From assembly GCF_009362735.1 (NCBI RefSeq), contig NZ_WHNP01000057.1:1-50612 (forward strand): a stretch of DNA of 50,612 bases, in the 5' to 3' direction. Below, piece by piece: positions 41,975 through 49,984 of this stretch. The notes beneath the pieces were generated by a model that worked only from the letters and a program-made list of their open reading frames with translations, did no database searches and was not told the origin of the DNA. This stretch comes from Paraburkholderia franconis (GTDB lineage Bacteria > Pseudomonadota > Gammaproteobacteria > Burkholderiales > Burkholderiaceae). Position numbers and translations under genes: made by a program. Positions within the stretch are counted from its first letter, which is position 1. Each line of letters begins with the position of its first letter.

Positions 41975-42898
41975 ATGTCATCGTTAAGTCGCCTCTCGCA
42001 CGCATTGATCATTGCCGCCAGTGTTTGTGCGTTCGCCAGCCCAGCCAATGCGCAGCAGCCTGCGTCAATGGATACGGCTCGCATTGAACAGATCACCGGC
42101 CTGAAAGGCACTTTTTCCAAACAGGAGGGCGTGTTCAAGGTCTCGAAACCGCGCAACGACGTGAAGGTGCAGGTAGACGGCTCGACCATGCCACCGTTCA
42201 TGGGTCTCACGTCCTATGCAGCATTCCAGCCTGCCCACGGATCGCAGGTCATGATGATGGGCGACACCGTGGTGTTTGAAGATGAGGTCAATCCGGCCAT
42301 GAGTGCAGCGCTTGACGCCGGACTGGAAGTGACCGCGCTCCACAACCATTTCTTCTTCGATCAGCCCAAGGTGTATTTCATGCATATCGGCGGGACCGGC
42401 GATGCCGCAACGCTCGCGGAGGGCGTCAAGAAGGTTTACGACAGGATCGCTGAAGTCCGGGCGGCCCACGCCGATCCTGAAAATGCCTTCCCCGGCCACA
42501 TTGGGGATTCGAGCAACATCAGCCCCGCGCCACTGGAAGCGGTGTTCGGCTCGAAGGGTCAGACGAACAACGGCATGTTCAAGGTGGTCGTCGGGAGGAC
42601 CGCCAGCATGCACGGCGTCACCGTCGGCAACGAGATGGGCGTGAACACGTGGGCCGCATTCGCCGGCACTGACGATGAAGCGGTCGTCGATGGCGATTTC
42701 GCGATGCGTGAAGGCGAGCTACAGGCAGTACTCAAAAGCATGCGCGCATCGGGGATCAATATCGTGGCCATCCATCAACATATGACGGGTGAGTCGCCCC
42801 GCATCCTGTTCCTGCACTACTGGGGCAAGGGTAAGGCTGTTGACCTGGCCAGGGGTGTCAAGGCGGCCCTGAACGCGCAGGCCGCGATCACGCGGTAA
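41975..42898 (+). CDS. LppY/LpqO-type (DUF1259) periplasmic protein
   Basis: The product is 307 residues from the ATG at 41975, eight bases after AAGGAGG. A signal peptide ends near residue 26 (LIIAASVCAFASPANA-QQ). The mature protein contains two copies of the DUF1259 pattern: 'ITGLKGTFSKQEGVFKVSKP' with 'LDAGLEVTALHNHFFFDQPK' and 'VYFMHIGGTGD', then 'GVTVGNEMGVNTWAAFAGTD' with 'INIVAIHQHMTGESPRILFL' and 'HYWGKG'. Paired histidines (HNHFF, HQHM, MHIGG, LHYWG) look like metal ligands. Function is unknown in the family. A terminator-like hairpin overlaps its stop codon, so this gene may end the first chromate transcript. Confidence 0.9.
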   Translation: MSSLSRLSHALIIAASVCAFASPANAQQPASMDTARIEQITGLKGTFSKQEGVFKVSKPRNDVKVQVDGSTMPPFMGLTSYAAFQPAHGSQVMMMGDTVVFEDEVNPAMSAALDAGLEVTALHNHFFFDQPKVYFMHIGGTGDAATLAEGVKKVYDRIAEVRAAHADPENAFPGHIGDSSNISPAPLEAVFGSKGQTNNGMFKVVVGRTASMHGVTVGNEMGVNTWAAFAGTDDEAVVDGDFAMREGELQAVLKSMRASGINIVAIHQHMTGESPRILFLHYWGKGKAVDLARGVKAALNAQAAITR

Positions 42899-42914
42899 TG
42901 CTGCGCGGCTTTTT
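42879..42914 (+). terminator. probable rho-independent terminator after the DUF1259 gene
   Basis: GCCGCG (42881-42886) pairs with CGCGGC (42904-42909), extended by a G-T and an A-T pair. It is followed directly by TTTTT (42910-42914). The loop contains the TAA stop codon of the preceding gene. Stem length is modest but position and T-run fit. Confidence 0.55.
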
Positions 42915-42976
42915 ATGCGCGACGCCGCCGCAGCCGCCATGTGTGTAGCGGTGGCAGTCGTGCCGCAGGAGGTTTC

Positions 42977-44023
42977 ATGAAAACCTTGCAACACTGGCGT
43001 TTGCGCCGGGCGGTCCTGCTGTACCTCGTCCTCCTCGGTCTGTGTACAGCCGTAGGCGTTCTGGTGCATATGGTTCCACCCGCTGCCGGGCAGGAGCGGG
43101 TCAACAATCTCCCACTGACGCACGTCGCTGATATTCCGCTGCCGGGTCGCGCCACCCGGCTTGACTACGAAAGCTACGATCCCGATCGCCGTCTGCTTTT
43201 TATCGCCCACCTCGGCGACGGGGAGGTGATTGTCGTTGATGTGGATGCTTCGCGCGTAGTCGCACGCATTCCTGATGTCTCATCGGTGCATGGCGTGCTC
43301 GCCATTCCCGGGATGTCACGCGTCTATGCGTCGGCGACGGGAACGGACGAGATCGTGGCCATCGATGAAGCAACACTCAGGATCGTCGCCCGCATGCCTG
43401 GCGGACACTACCCGGACGGCATGGCTTACGCGCCCGAGGTGCACAAGCTCTATGCATCAGACGAGACCGGTAGCACCGAGACGGTCATTGACGTCCGGAC
43501 CAACCAGCGCGTCGCGACCATTCCGCTTGGTGGCGAGGTTGGCAACACGCAATACGATCCGCAATCGCATCACATTTTCGTCAATGTCCAGACGCGCAAC
43601 GAACTCGTTGAAATCGACCCGACGGTCGACAGGATCGTTGCCCGCTTTGCCCTCCCAGGGGGCGATCACAACCATGGACTGTTGATTGATTCGCCGGACA
43701 GGCTTGCGTTTGTCGCCTGTCAGGGCAACGACAAGCTGCTCGTGTTCGATATGGCAGCACGGCGCGTCGTCCGGTCGTTCGACATCGGCAAGGACCCGGA
43801 CGTGCTCGCGTTTGATCCGGCACCGGGCAGGCTCTATGTGGCCGGGGAAGCGGGCGTTGTTTCGGTCTTCAGTGTCAAAGGCTCGAACGTAAACAAAATC
43901 GGCGAGGGCCGGCTCGGGCCAAACGCGCATGTGGTCGCTGTCGACCCCGCGACACACCGCTCCTATTTCCCGCTGAAGAACGTTGACGGACGTCCGGTGC
44001 TGCGCGTCATGGCGCCCGGCTGA
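42977..44023 (+). CDS. YVTN/YncE-type beta-propeller protein, membrane-anchored or exported
   Basis: The product is 348 residues from the ATG at 42977 after AGGAGG. An N-terminal hydrophobic segment (LLYLVLLGLCTAVGVLVHMV, about residues 18-37) is a signal anchor or signal peptide. The rest is a series of ~42-residue propeller blades with the YVTN pattern: 'DPDRRLLFIAHLGDGEVIVV', 'VAIDEATLRIVARMPGG', 'AYAPEVHKLYASDETG', 'QSHHIFVNVQTRNELVEIDP', 'AFDPAPGRLYVAGEAG', 'VAVDPATHRSYFPLKNV'. Such periplasmic propellers often pair with small cupredoxin or PF03640 proteins. The following gene is a PF03640 pseudogene, so the two may once have worked together. The molecular role is unknown. Confidence 0.88.
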   Translation: MKTLQHWRLRRAVLLYLVLLGLCTAVGVLVHMVPPAAGQERVNNLPLTHVADIPLPGRATRLDYESYDPDRRLLFIAHLGDGEVIVVDVDASRVVARIPDVSSVHGVLAIPGMSRVYASATGTDEIVAIDEATLRIVARMPGGHYPDGMAYAPEVHKLYASDETGSTETVIDVRTNQRVATIPLGGEVGNTQYDPQSHHIFVNVQTRNELVEIDPTVDRIVARFALPGGDHNHGLLIDSPDRLAFVACQGNDKLLVFDMAARRVVRSFDIGKDPDVLAFDPAPGRLYVAGEAGVVSVFSVKGSNVNKIGEGRLGPNAHVVAVDPATHRSYFPLKNVDGRPVLRVMAPG

Positions 44024-44417
44024 TGTCTTTTTTCATAGCTGCGAAATACAGTCTGACTCTGTGTCAGTTCATGAGGTTGGATATGAAAGCGCTCACACTC
44101 CTCTTGATGCTCGCGGAACTCCTCGCGGCCACCCCAGCCCTGGCCGCTGCCCCCCACGCAAATGACGGCATTTCGACGAACATGGTATGACCTTGTACGT
44201 ATTCGACGGAAAGGGAATGCCCGATGCGAAATCGTGTGAAGGCGACTGCGAGAGAAACTTTCCACCTGCGCTGGCGGGCCCTGGCGACAGGCCACTCTGG
44301 TACCCTGACCTTGGTGCCGGCGGCCAATGGTGGATCGCAGTGGGCCTTCCAGGGCAAGCGGTTATATCGTGGCCTGATGGACAAAAAGCCCGGTGATCGT
44401 AGGGGCGATGGTCTTAA

Positions 44418-45604
44418 GGCTACGCTGATCAAGTCACTCAATTCCAGTTTGACCAGTACTTCAATGGTTATTTCGCCGTGAAAGCGAATTTCGTTCTGTA
44501 CTTTGAGCCCTTGCAGGCTCTACATGCGGGCTATTTACCCGCGTTTCGCCCATTACAGGCGCAACTGTGCCATCAAGCGCCTGCGCGCCAGGTAAACGTT
44601 GGCCAGCGCCAGCGCTACGAAAGCCCGGTTGGCGTTCTTCGCGAGTCCGCGATAGCGCACCTTTGTATAGCCCCACAACCGCTTCACGACGGCAAACATG
44701 TGCTCGACCCGAGCCCGGATCTTCGACTTGTTGCGATTTTTGCCACGCGCCACCTCATCGACGTGGCCCGCACGGCGGGTTCGCTGGTTGGTGAAATCTC
44801 GTGCCCTGGGCGCCTTGCTGTGAATCAATGCCTTCTGGCTGGCATAGGCGCTATCGCCATAGACGCGTTGCTCCTGACCATGCAGCAACTGCGGCAGCGG
44901 ATGCTTGTCGTGCACGTTCGCCGCCGTAACCACCGCACTGTGGACCAGGCCGCTCTGACTATCAACTCCGACGTGCAACTTCATGCCGAAATGCCACTGT
45001 TTGCCCTTACGTGTCTGGTGCATTTCAGGGTCCCGAGCCTTCTGCTCATTCTTCGTCGAGCTTGGCGCCGAGATCAACGTTGCGTCCACGATGGTGCCGC
45101 TGTTGAGCTTCATCCCGCTGGCCTGCAGTACCCGGCCAACTTCCGCGAACAGCTTTTCGCCCAGTTTGTTCTCCTCGAGCAGGCGTCGGAATTTGAGCAG
45201 GGTCGTCGCGTCGGGCACGGCTTCGCAACCCAGATCAATGCCCACAAAGCGACGCAGGCTCGTACTGTCATACAACGCTTCTTCGCAGGCAAAGTCCGCA
45301 AGGTTGAACCAGTGCTGGATGAAATGAATCCGCAACATGCGCTCCAGGCCAATCGGCGGACGCCCATTGCCGCGTTTCGGATAACACGGCTCGACCACCG
45401 CGCACAATTCGACCCACGGCACAATCGCGTTCATCGTGTCGAGAAACTCGTCGCGCCGCGTACGTTTGCGTCGCGTCTCAAATCCCGCACCCTGATCTGC
45501 TGCCATCGCGAGCGTTTGCTGCTTCATCGTTTCTTGCTTTTCCCGTTGCACGTGCGCTCTATAACGCTTGAAGCACGCGAATGGTGGACTTAATCAGCGT
45601 AGCC
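44418..45604. mobile_element. IS5-family insertion sequence, complete (1187 bp)
   Basis: The terminal inverted repeats are GGCTACGCTGATCAAGTC (44418-44435) and the complement of GACTTAATCAGCGTAGCC (45587-45604), 17 of 18 matching. Direct TTAA copies flank it at 44414-44417 and 45605-45608, a 4-bp target duplication as expected for this family. The transposase frame inside is intact. It interrupts the PF03640 gene. Confidence 0.93.
44553..45527 (-). CDS. IS5-family DDE transposase
   Basis: The product is 324 residues from the ATG at 45527 (MKQQTLAMAADQG); a GTG eight codons upstream is an alternative. Features are the N-terminal DUF772-type domain ('RPPIGLERMLRIHFIQHWFN', 'LRRFVGIDLGCEAVPDATTL'). 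The DDE core follows: first Asp in 'SGTIVDATLISAPSS', second in 'GDSAYASQKAL', glutamate in 'RARVEHMFAVVKRLWGYTK'. It also has 'WHFGMKLHVGVDSQSGLVHS'. The frame is complete and flanked by intact inverted repeats, so the element may still be active. It catalyses cut-and-paste or copy-type transposition of the surrounding 1187-bp IS. Confidence 0.95.
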   Translation of the reverse strand: MKQQTLAMAADQGAGFETRRKRTRRDEFLDTMNAIVPWVELCAVVEPCYPKRGNGRPPIGLERMLRIHFIQHWFNLADFACEEALYDSTSLRRFVGIDLGCEAVPDATTLLKFRRLLEENKLGEKLFAEVGRVLQASGMKLNSGTIVDATLISAPSSTKNEQKARDPEMHQTRKGKQWHFGMKLHVGVDSQSGLVHSAVVTAANVHDKHPLPQLLHGQEQRVYGDSAYASQKALIHSKAPRARDFTNQRTRRAGHVDEVARGKNRNKSKIRARVEHMFAVVKRLWGYTKVRYRGLAKNANRAFVALALANVYLARRRLMAQLRL

Positions 45605-45682
45605 TTAACGAAGTCTGGCACAGCGTGCCGGTGCGATAACGCCCTGGATGAGACTATTACGCCACGGCGCGGGGAGGACAAC

Positions 45683-46831
45683 ATGAAGGTGCGTTTATCG
45701 CCGGCGAAGCCAGCGCTGCCCGTTGTCCTCGTCTATCGTGGGCAACGCAAGACTCATCAGACCGGCCACGAGGTCGATACGCTCCGGGCGCTCGCGAGGC
45801 AGATCGCCGAACTTAAGGGCACGACGCTTGCGGGCGAGTTCAATGAGAGCGATGCATATCCCGCGCATCGCTACCTTGTCCCCGACGACACGCTGACGCT
45901 GACGCAAGCGCGCAAGCTCGGGGTACGATCCGTGCGCGATCTGTTCGGCGGCGTCGTGCCGTTTCCGTTCGTCGCGACGAAGGTGATCGCACACGCGCTG
46001 CCCGACGACGCGCGGGCTTCGGCGCCTGGCTGGTCGCGCGTCTTCGGCGAGCACACCGCTTCGCTGGTGTTGCCGGGCTATTCCGCGTTTTCGCGCGAAG
46101 ATGCCTGCAACGCGGCGCACAGGCTCTGGACGCAGGGCCGTGTGCGGATCAAGCGCCCTTATGGGATCGGCGGAGCGGGACAGGCACTGGTCGCCGATAT
46201 GGATGAACTGGAAGCGGAACTCGACGCGCTCGGCGACGACGCGCTGGCAGCGGAAGGCATCGTCGTGGAACGGCATCTGGACAGCATTGAAACCCTGAGC
46301 GTCGGCCAGGTGACGCTCGACGATCTGGTAGCGAGTTACTATGGTGTGCAGCATCTGACCGTCAACAATCATGGCCATCACGTATATGGCGGCACGGACC
46401 TGGTTGTCGTGCATGGTGGCTTCGATATGCTTGCGCAGCTCGACGTCACGAGCGATATCCGTGAGGCGATCACCAAGGCGCGTGCATTCGATGCCGCCGT
46501 GCAAAACGACTACGCCGGCTTTTTCGCATCGAGACGCAACTATGACGTCGCCTGGGGCATCGATGCGCAGGGCGTGCGCCATTGCGGCGTGCTCGAGCAG
46601 TCGTGGCGGGTCGGCGGCGCAACGGGCGCCGAGCTTGGCGCGTTACGCATGTTCAGGGCGGACCCTCAGGTATATGCCGTGCGCGCCTCGACACGTGAGC
46701 TTTACGGAGATGACGTGCAGGTGCCCGACGGTGCCTGCGTCATCTATCGGGGCGTCGATGCGCAGGCGGGCGCCATCACGAAGTACTACACGGTGGATCG
46801 CCATACCTTGCAACGGAGCAGCGGCATATGA
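45683..46831 (+). CDS. DUF3182 family protein (ATP-grasp-like)
   Basis: The product is 382 residues from the ATG at 45683 after GGGGAGGA. The sequence resembles the DUF3182 family: 'VLVYRGQRKTHQTGHEVDTL', 'HRYLVPDDTLTLTQARKLGV', 'DLFGGVVPFPFVATKVIAHA', 'VRIKRPYGIGGAGQALVADM', 'EGIVVERHLDSIETLSVGQV', 'YGGTDLVVVHGGFDML', 'AFDAAVQNDYAGFFASRRNY' and 'VLEQSWRVGGATGAELGALR'. The lysine and glycine loop 'IKRPYGIGGAGQ' and the 'VVERHLD' strand look like an ATP-grasp nucleotide site, suggesting an amino-acid or peptide-type ligase. The substrate is unknown. Its stop overlaps the next ATG by four bases (ATGA), so it is coupled to the hydrolase. Confidence 0.85.
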   Translation: MKVRLSPAKPALPVVLVYRGQRKTHQTGHEVDTLRALARQIAELKGTTLAGEFNESDAYPAHRYLVPDDTLTLTQARKLGVRSVRDLFGGVVPFPFVATKVIAHALPDDARASAPGWSRVFGEHTASLVLPGYSAFSREDACNAAHRLWTQGRVRIKRPYGIGGAGQALVADMDELEAELDALGDDALAAEGIVVERHLDSIETLSVGQVTLDDLVASYYGVQHLTVNNHGHHVYGGTDLVVVHGGFDMLAQLDVTSDIREAITKARAFDAAVQNDYAGFFASRRNYDVAWGIDAQGVRHCGVLEQSWRVGGATGAELGALRMFRADPQVYAVRASTRELYGDDVQVPDGACVIYRGVDAQAGAITKYYTVDRHTLQRSSGI

Positions 46832-47604
46832 CAGCTGAGCGTTATGGAGTGCAGATCAAGGTCGAGAACGGCTACCTCGACGGGACCCTGCTCGCACCGA
46901 AGACAACGGTGCCGGGTGTTCTGTTCGTGCACGGCTGGGGCGGCAATCAGGGGCAGTATCTCGAGCGCGCCCGGCAGACGGCGGCATTCGGCTGCGTCTG
47001 CCTGACCTTCGATCTGACGGGACACGGGCGCACGCTGGACGAACAGCAAAACGTCACGCGGGAAACCAATCTGCAGGACCTGCTTGCCGCCTACGATGTG
47101 CTCGTTGAACATCCGTTGATCGACCGCGATGCGGTTGCCGTGATCGGCAGCAGCTATGGCGGCTATCTCGCTGCGATCCTGACGGAACTGCGCCCCGTGC
47201 GCTGGCTGGGTCTGCGCGTACCGGCGCTCTACCTCGACGAAGGATGGAACATGCCGAAGCGCGCCCTGCACGTCGAACATGATCTCGTCACATATCGCAA
47301 ACGCATCGTGCCATCGTCGGACAATCGCGCGCTGCGCGCGGCAGCCCGTTTTGGCGGCGATGTGCTGCTGGTCGAATCGGAGCATGACGAGATCGTGCCG
47401 CACACCGTGATCGCCAGCTATCTGCAGGCCTTTTTGCAGGCGCATTCGCTCACGTACCGGATCATCGAAGGCGCCGATCACGGGCTATCAGACGATCCCA
47501 GCCAGCGAGCGTATACCGCGCTTGTCGTGAACTGGCTGGTGGAGATGGTCGCGGGCCGGCGCGCAGGGGTCCGGGGAGCCGCGCCGGATCAGACAAGGAC
47601 GTAG
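46828..47604 (+). CDS. alpha/beta hydrolase coupled to the DUF3182 gene
   Basis: The product is 258 residues from the ATG at 46828, overlapping the DUF3182 stop. The alpha/beta-hydrolase core is clear. It has the oxyanion-hole strand 'PGVLFVHGWGGNQGQYLERA', the 'LTFDLTGHGRT' strand, the nucleophile elbow 'VAVIGSSYGGYLAAIL' (GxSxG, serine in SSYGG), the acid in 'LLVESEHDEIVPH', and the histidine 'IIEGADHGLSDD'. It is a cytoplasmic serine hydrolase of the S9/dienelactone type with no signal peptide. Tight coupling implies that it acts on the product or substrate of the DUF3182 protein, perhaps as an opposing or proof-reading esterase; this is inference. Confidence 0.9.
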   Translation: MTAERYGVQIKVENGYLDGTLLAPKTTVPGVLFVHGWGGNQGQYLERARQTAAFGCVCLTFDLTGHGRTLDEQQNVTRETNLQDLLAAYDVLVEHPLIDRDAVAVIGSSYGGYLAAILTELRPVRWLGLRVPALYLDEGWNMPKRALHVEHDLVTYRKRIVPSSDNRALRAAARFGGDVLLVESEHDEIVPHTVIASYLQAFLQAHSLTYRIIEGADHGLSDDPSQRAYTALVVNWLVEMVAGRRAGVRGAAPDQTRT

Positions 47605-48048
47605 AAGCCCTCGAGCGCCCGGGAGAGCGGAGGTTCGAACGCCAGTTCAGACGTAGAACTTTTCAAGGCTGGCCGGCGGTTGATAGTGGGAGGGACCATA
47701 GATTTAATACGTTCCACGTCTGCCAGAAGCGATGCGCGACCTGCGTCAGGTACATCTGCGGTGGAAACGAACGATAGACTGCACAGCGATCCGGGCGCCT
47801 GACGGGCATCGCGAACTGCGAGCCGTGGATTGTGCATGGTGTGCGCCATCTAGGGTCCGGCTGCAGGAAATCCATGTGTCCGCGAGGCGGCCAGCCACGC
47901 CTTGACTGTCGGATGACCGTGTGTGGCGCAGTTGTTTGCGTTGCAATCAATGTGGAGTTCGGAAGGCAAGCCTTGAGACCACGTTGCCACCCTGTCATCG
48001 ACGTCCACCCAGCTGTTGTATATGCTTAGCCGCGAATAGGAGAGGATC
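47605..48048. other. gene-poor spacer, nothing recognised
   Basis: Several short overlapping minus-strand frames exist between 47589 and 48050 but none has family features or supported starts. The last bases contain GGAGAGGATC, the ribosome binding site of the next small gene. Confidence 0.4.
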
Positions 48049-48292
48049 ATGACTCGAAGGGCGCGAGTGCTTTACAGGAGCGCGAACGGAGACTGTTGGT
48101 CGCTCGTCCGCGAATACGACTCCGGTCGGGTTTTCGTCCGACATGAGCCCAACCTCTCGTCAGGTGGCCGGCCATCCGACATCTCAATTGGTGACTTCCT
48201 TGTTCGAGATGGCAAAGGGTGGCAAAGGGCCGGAGCATACCGAACTTCTGCGCCTGATCGGGACATTGGTGGAGACGCAAGTCGATGAATAG
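48049..48292 (+). pseudogene. small conserved hypothetical protein gene frameshifted by a 10-bp duplication
   Basis: ATG 48049 follows GGAGAGG. The frame begins MTRRARVLYRSANGDCWSLV, then 'GRVFVRHEPNLSSGGRPSDI', 'SIGDFLVRDGKG'. This resembles small proteins of about 75-80 residues found widely in rhizobia and Burkholderia, which end 'GPEHQALLRLIGTLV'. Here GGCAAAGGGT (48211-48220) is repeated as GGCAAAGGGC (48221-48230), throwing the frame. Removing one copy restores 'DGKGPEHTELLRLIGTLVET', then 'QVDE' and TAG at 48290-48292. The present frame ends at 48288 with an unrelated tail. Function of the family is unknown to me. Confidence 0.8.
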
Positions 48293-48514
48293 TACTTACC
48301 CAAGACGAGGCGCTTTCGTGAGACGCCCGCAACGCGGCGACCACGACTAGCGCTCGAATGTCCGGGTTGCCAAGGCGGAAGCGACGTTTGAACGTTTGAA
48401 CGGCTTTGTTAGGAAGCCGCCAGCGACCGTAGATGGCGCGCAAGCGAACGGCCGCAGCATAGCTAACAGACCCGGCGCAGCATTTCTTGCTCCGGCTCAC
48501 GCTCGTCAAGCGAC

Positions 48515-48973
48515 TCAACGTGGCGTGGCACGATGACGTGCGAGGAAGCGGTCCAATTGTCCCGCAAACGCTTTGCTGTCGTTTGCGGCGTAAGGTGTTG
48601 GGCCGCCCGTCTCGACGCCTGAGCTGCGCAACTGATCCATTACCTCGCGCATCGTAAGACGCTCCTGGATATTCTCACGGCTAAACCAGGTTCCGCGCGG
48701 ATCGAGCACGTGAGCGCCCTTGTCGAGGGCAGCGGCGGCAAGAGGTATGTCCGCCGTAATCACAAGGTCGCCGCCCCGGACCGGGTCAACGATACGGTTA
48801 TCGGCAGCATCAAAGCCCACCGGCACTTGTAGTGCCTTGATAAATCGGGAAGGTGGCGTTCGCAAATACTGATTCGCGACCAGCGTGACGTACACTTCGA
48901 CACGCCGCGCTGCCCGAAACAATATCTCTTTGACGACAACTGGGCAGGCGTCTGCGTCAACCAGCAGTTGCAT
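48515..48973 (-). CDS. YaiI/YqxD (DUF188) family protein
   Basis: The product is 152 residues from the ATG at 48973 (MQLLVDADACPVVVKEILF); an ATG ten codons upstream adds non-family residues. Family marks are the N-terminal 'VDADACPVVVKEI', 'VYVTLVANQYLRTPPS', 'VPVGFDAADNRIVDPVRGGD', 'LVITADIPLAAAALDKGAHV', 'LDPRGTWFSRENIQERLTMR' and 'SSGVETGGPTPY'. The set of aspartates (DADAC, DAADNRI, TADIPLA) suggests a PIN/NYN-like metal-dependent nuclease fold, but the biological role is not established. Length is typical. Confidence 0.93.
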   Translation of the reverse strand: MQLLVDADACPVVVKEILFRAARRVEVYVTLVANQYLRTPPSRFIKALQVPVGFDAADNRIVDPVRGGDLVITADIPLAAAALDKGAHVLDPRGTWFSRENIQERLTMREVMDQLRSSGVETGGPTPYAANDSKAFAGQLDRFLARHRATPR

Positions 48974-49241
48974 CGAGGTGTTTCCGATAGAGGGAGCAAT
49001 CATATTACTGCTTGCATGCGTTTGAGGAGAACTCTAACTTCGCCCTGCGCATGGTTGTCGGGTCGTCAGCGCCCGCGGCTCGCTGCTGTTGAGCCGCAGT
49101 CGTTCGGCAGGAGCCGACCGAGGTCGTGTGGAAACGAGATTTTCCCGACTAAGCGCGAGATCGGCGGTCACGTCGATCGAGCTCAACGGATCGAGCTTGC
49201 ACCAATCGAACGGCGCAGGGCGCGACAAGGCCCTTCCGGCC

Positions 49242-49545
49242 TCAGCTTGCAGCCATCTTCATAGCTCGCGTCGCTTTTGCAACGCCAGGTATGCTCACGA
49301 CTCGTTTGAAGTTGTACGCCAGTACCTGAAGGCTCATCTCTGTGCTCACTCGCCGGAGTGTCCTGGTCAGGAAGTGTGCGGGTCCCATCCAGTGTTTGAG
49401 CGTACCGAAGACATGCTCGACAGTACTTCGACGGATGGTCATTGCATCAGGCTTCCGTTCGAGGCGGCGCCGCATGGCCTCCAGTACGCCTTCGTGCTCC
49501 CACCGTCGGGTGCGCGCGACGTCGCCATTTCCTGTGGGTGTTCAG
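49242..49545 (-). mobile_element. IS1182-family transposase C-terminal remnant
   Basis: On the minus strand 'RTRRWEHEGVLEAMRRRLER' leads into 'KPDAMTIRRSTVEHVFGTLK', 'HWMGPAHFLTRTLRRVSTEM' and 'SLQVLAYNFKRVVSI', the C-terminal part of IS1182-family transposases including the catalytic glutamate region (RRSTVEHVFGTLK). Upstream of about 49545 the frame contains stops and the N-terminal two thirds are missing. I did not find terminal repeats. Confidence 0.85.
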
Positions 49546-49719
49546 TCGACGACATCGTCGCCCCTCGGTTGCTACATTGTGGAATGCATCGGGGGCACGC
49601 GCCTTCGGCGAACGCGCGTGCGACTGGTGACGACCGCGACGGCCTACAGCATCGTGCGAGTTGCCTCGATCTGAGGACGCTTGGTGGATAAAATAGGATG
49701 TCCACATGGGGAGATCATC

Positions 49720-49896
49720 ATGCCAATAGTGCTAGTCCAGCAGTTTCATAAGGTCGATGACAAATTCCAGAAAGTGGGGGAGCCGAACGAGCTCGATGTG
49801 ACCGACGACGAGCGGGATCAGCTCGAGCGCGCAGCGGAGGTCGTGTATCTGGGAAGCCTCGACGGCTATTTCGCGCGTGCCGCCGGGGAAGAGTAA
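49720..49896 (+). CDS. small acidic protein, first of a paralogous pair (58 aa)
   Basis: ATG 49720 lies six bases after GGGGAG. The 58 residues begin MPIVLVQQFHKVDDKFQKVG, followed by 'EPNELDVTDDERDQLERAAE' and 'VVYLGSLDGYFARAAGEE'. The predicted plan is a beta strand (IVLVQQF), an acidic turn, a helix (DDERDQLERAAEV), and a strand (VVYLGSLDGYFA). No family is recognised. A second copy with the same plan follows at 49985. Charge is strongly negative. The pair shares an 18-base identical stretch (AGTGCTAGTCCAGCAGTT) and a common ending '(L/F)...GYFA', so it arose by tandem duplication. Confidence 0.7.
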   Translation: MPIVLVQQFHKVDDKFQKVGEPNELDVTDDERDQLERAAEVVYLGSLDGYFARAAGEE

Positions 49897-49984
49897 CCCG
49901 GCGACACTTGGGGCGCTGGCGCGCCCCGCACCGTAGACAGGCCGACGCCCCGCGTAAAACGCGCCATTCATCCGGGAAGCCACC

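Larger units (their letters stand above)
44083..45639 (+). pseudogene. PF03640 (COG4315) secreted-repeat protein, frameshifted and split by an IS
   Basis: ATG 44083 opens a signal peptide (LTLLLMLAELLAATPALAAA). A shift near 44180 leads to 'HGMTLYVFDGKGMPDAKSCE' and 'GDCERNFPPALAGPGDRP'. A second shift near 44300 returns to the first frame: 'GTLTLVPAANGGSQWAFQGK', 'RLYRGLMDKKPGDRRGDGL'. There the IS5-family element is inserted. Removing the IS and one copy of its TTAA target duplication joins 'GDGL' to 'NEVWHSVPVR' and a stop at 45637-45639, the expected end of this family (GDGFNGVWH). Members are small periplasmic proteins with paired YxFDxD-type repeats and unknown function. Three lesions make it non-functional. 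Confidence 0.88.

Noticed and set aside
44187..44396. Independent 69-residue gene MTLYVFDGKG...
   Set aside because: It is the middle part of the PF03640 pseudogene in a shifted frame, without its own ribosome binding site.
48300..48514. Minus-strand frame (SRSKKCCAGSVSYAAAVRLRA...) as a gene
   Set aside because: No start signal or family resemblance; Arg-rich text typical of shadow frames in GC-rich DNA.
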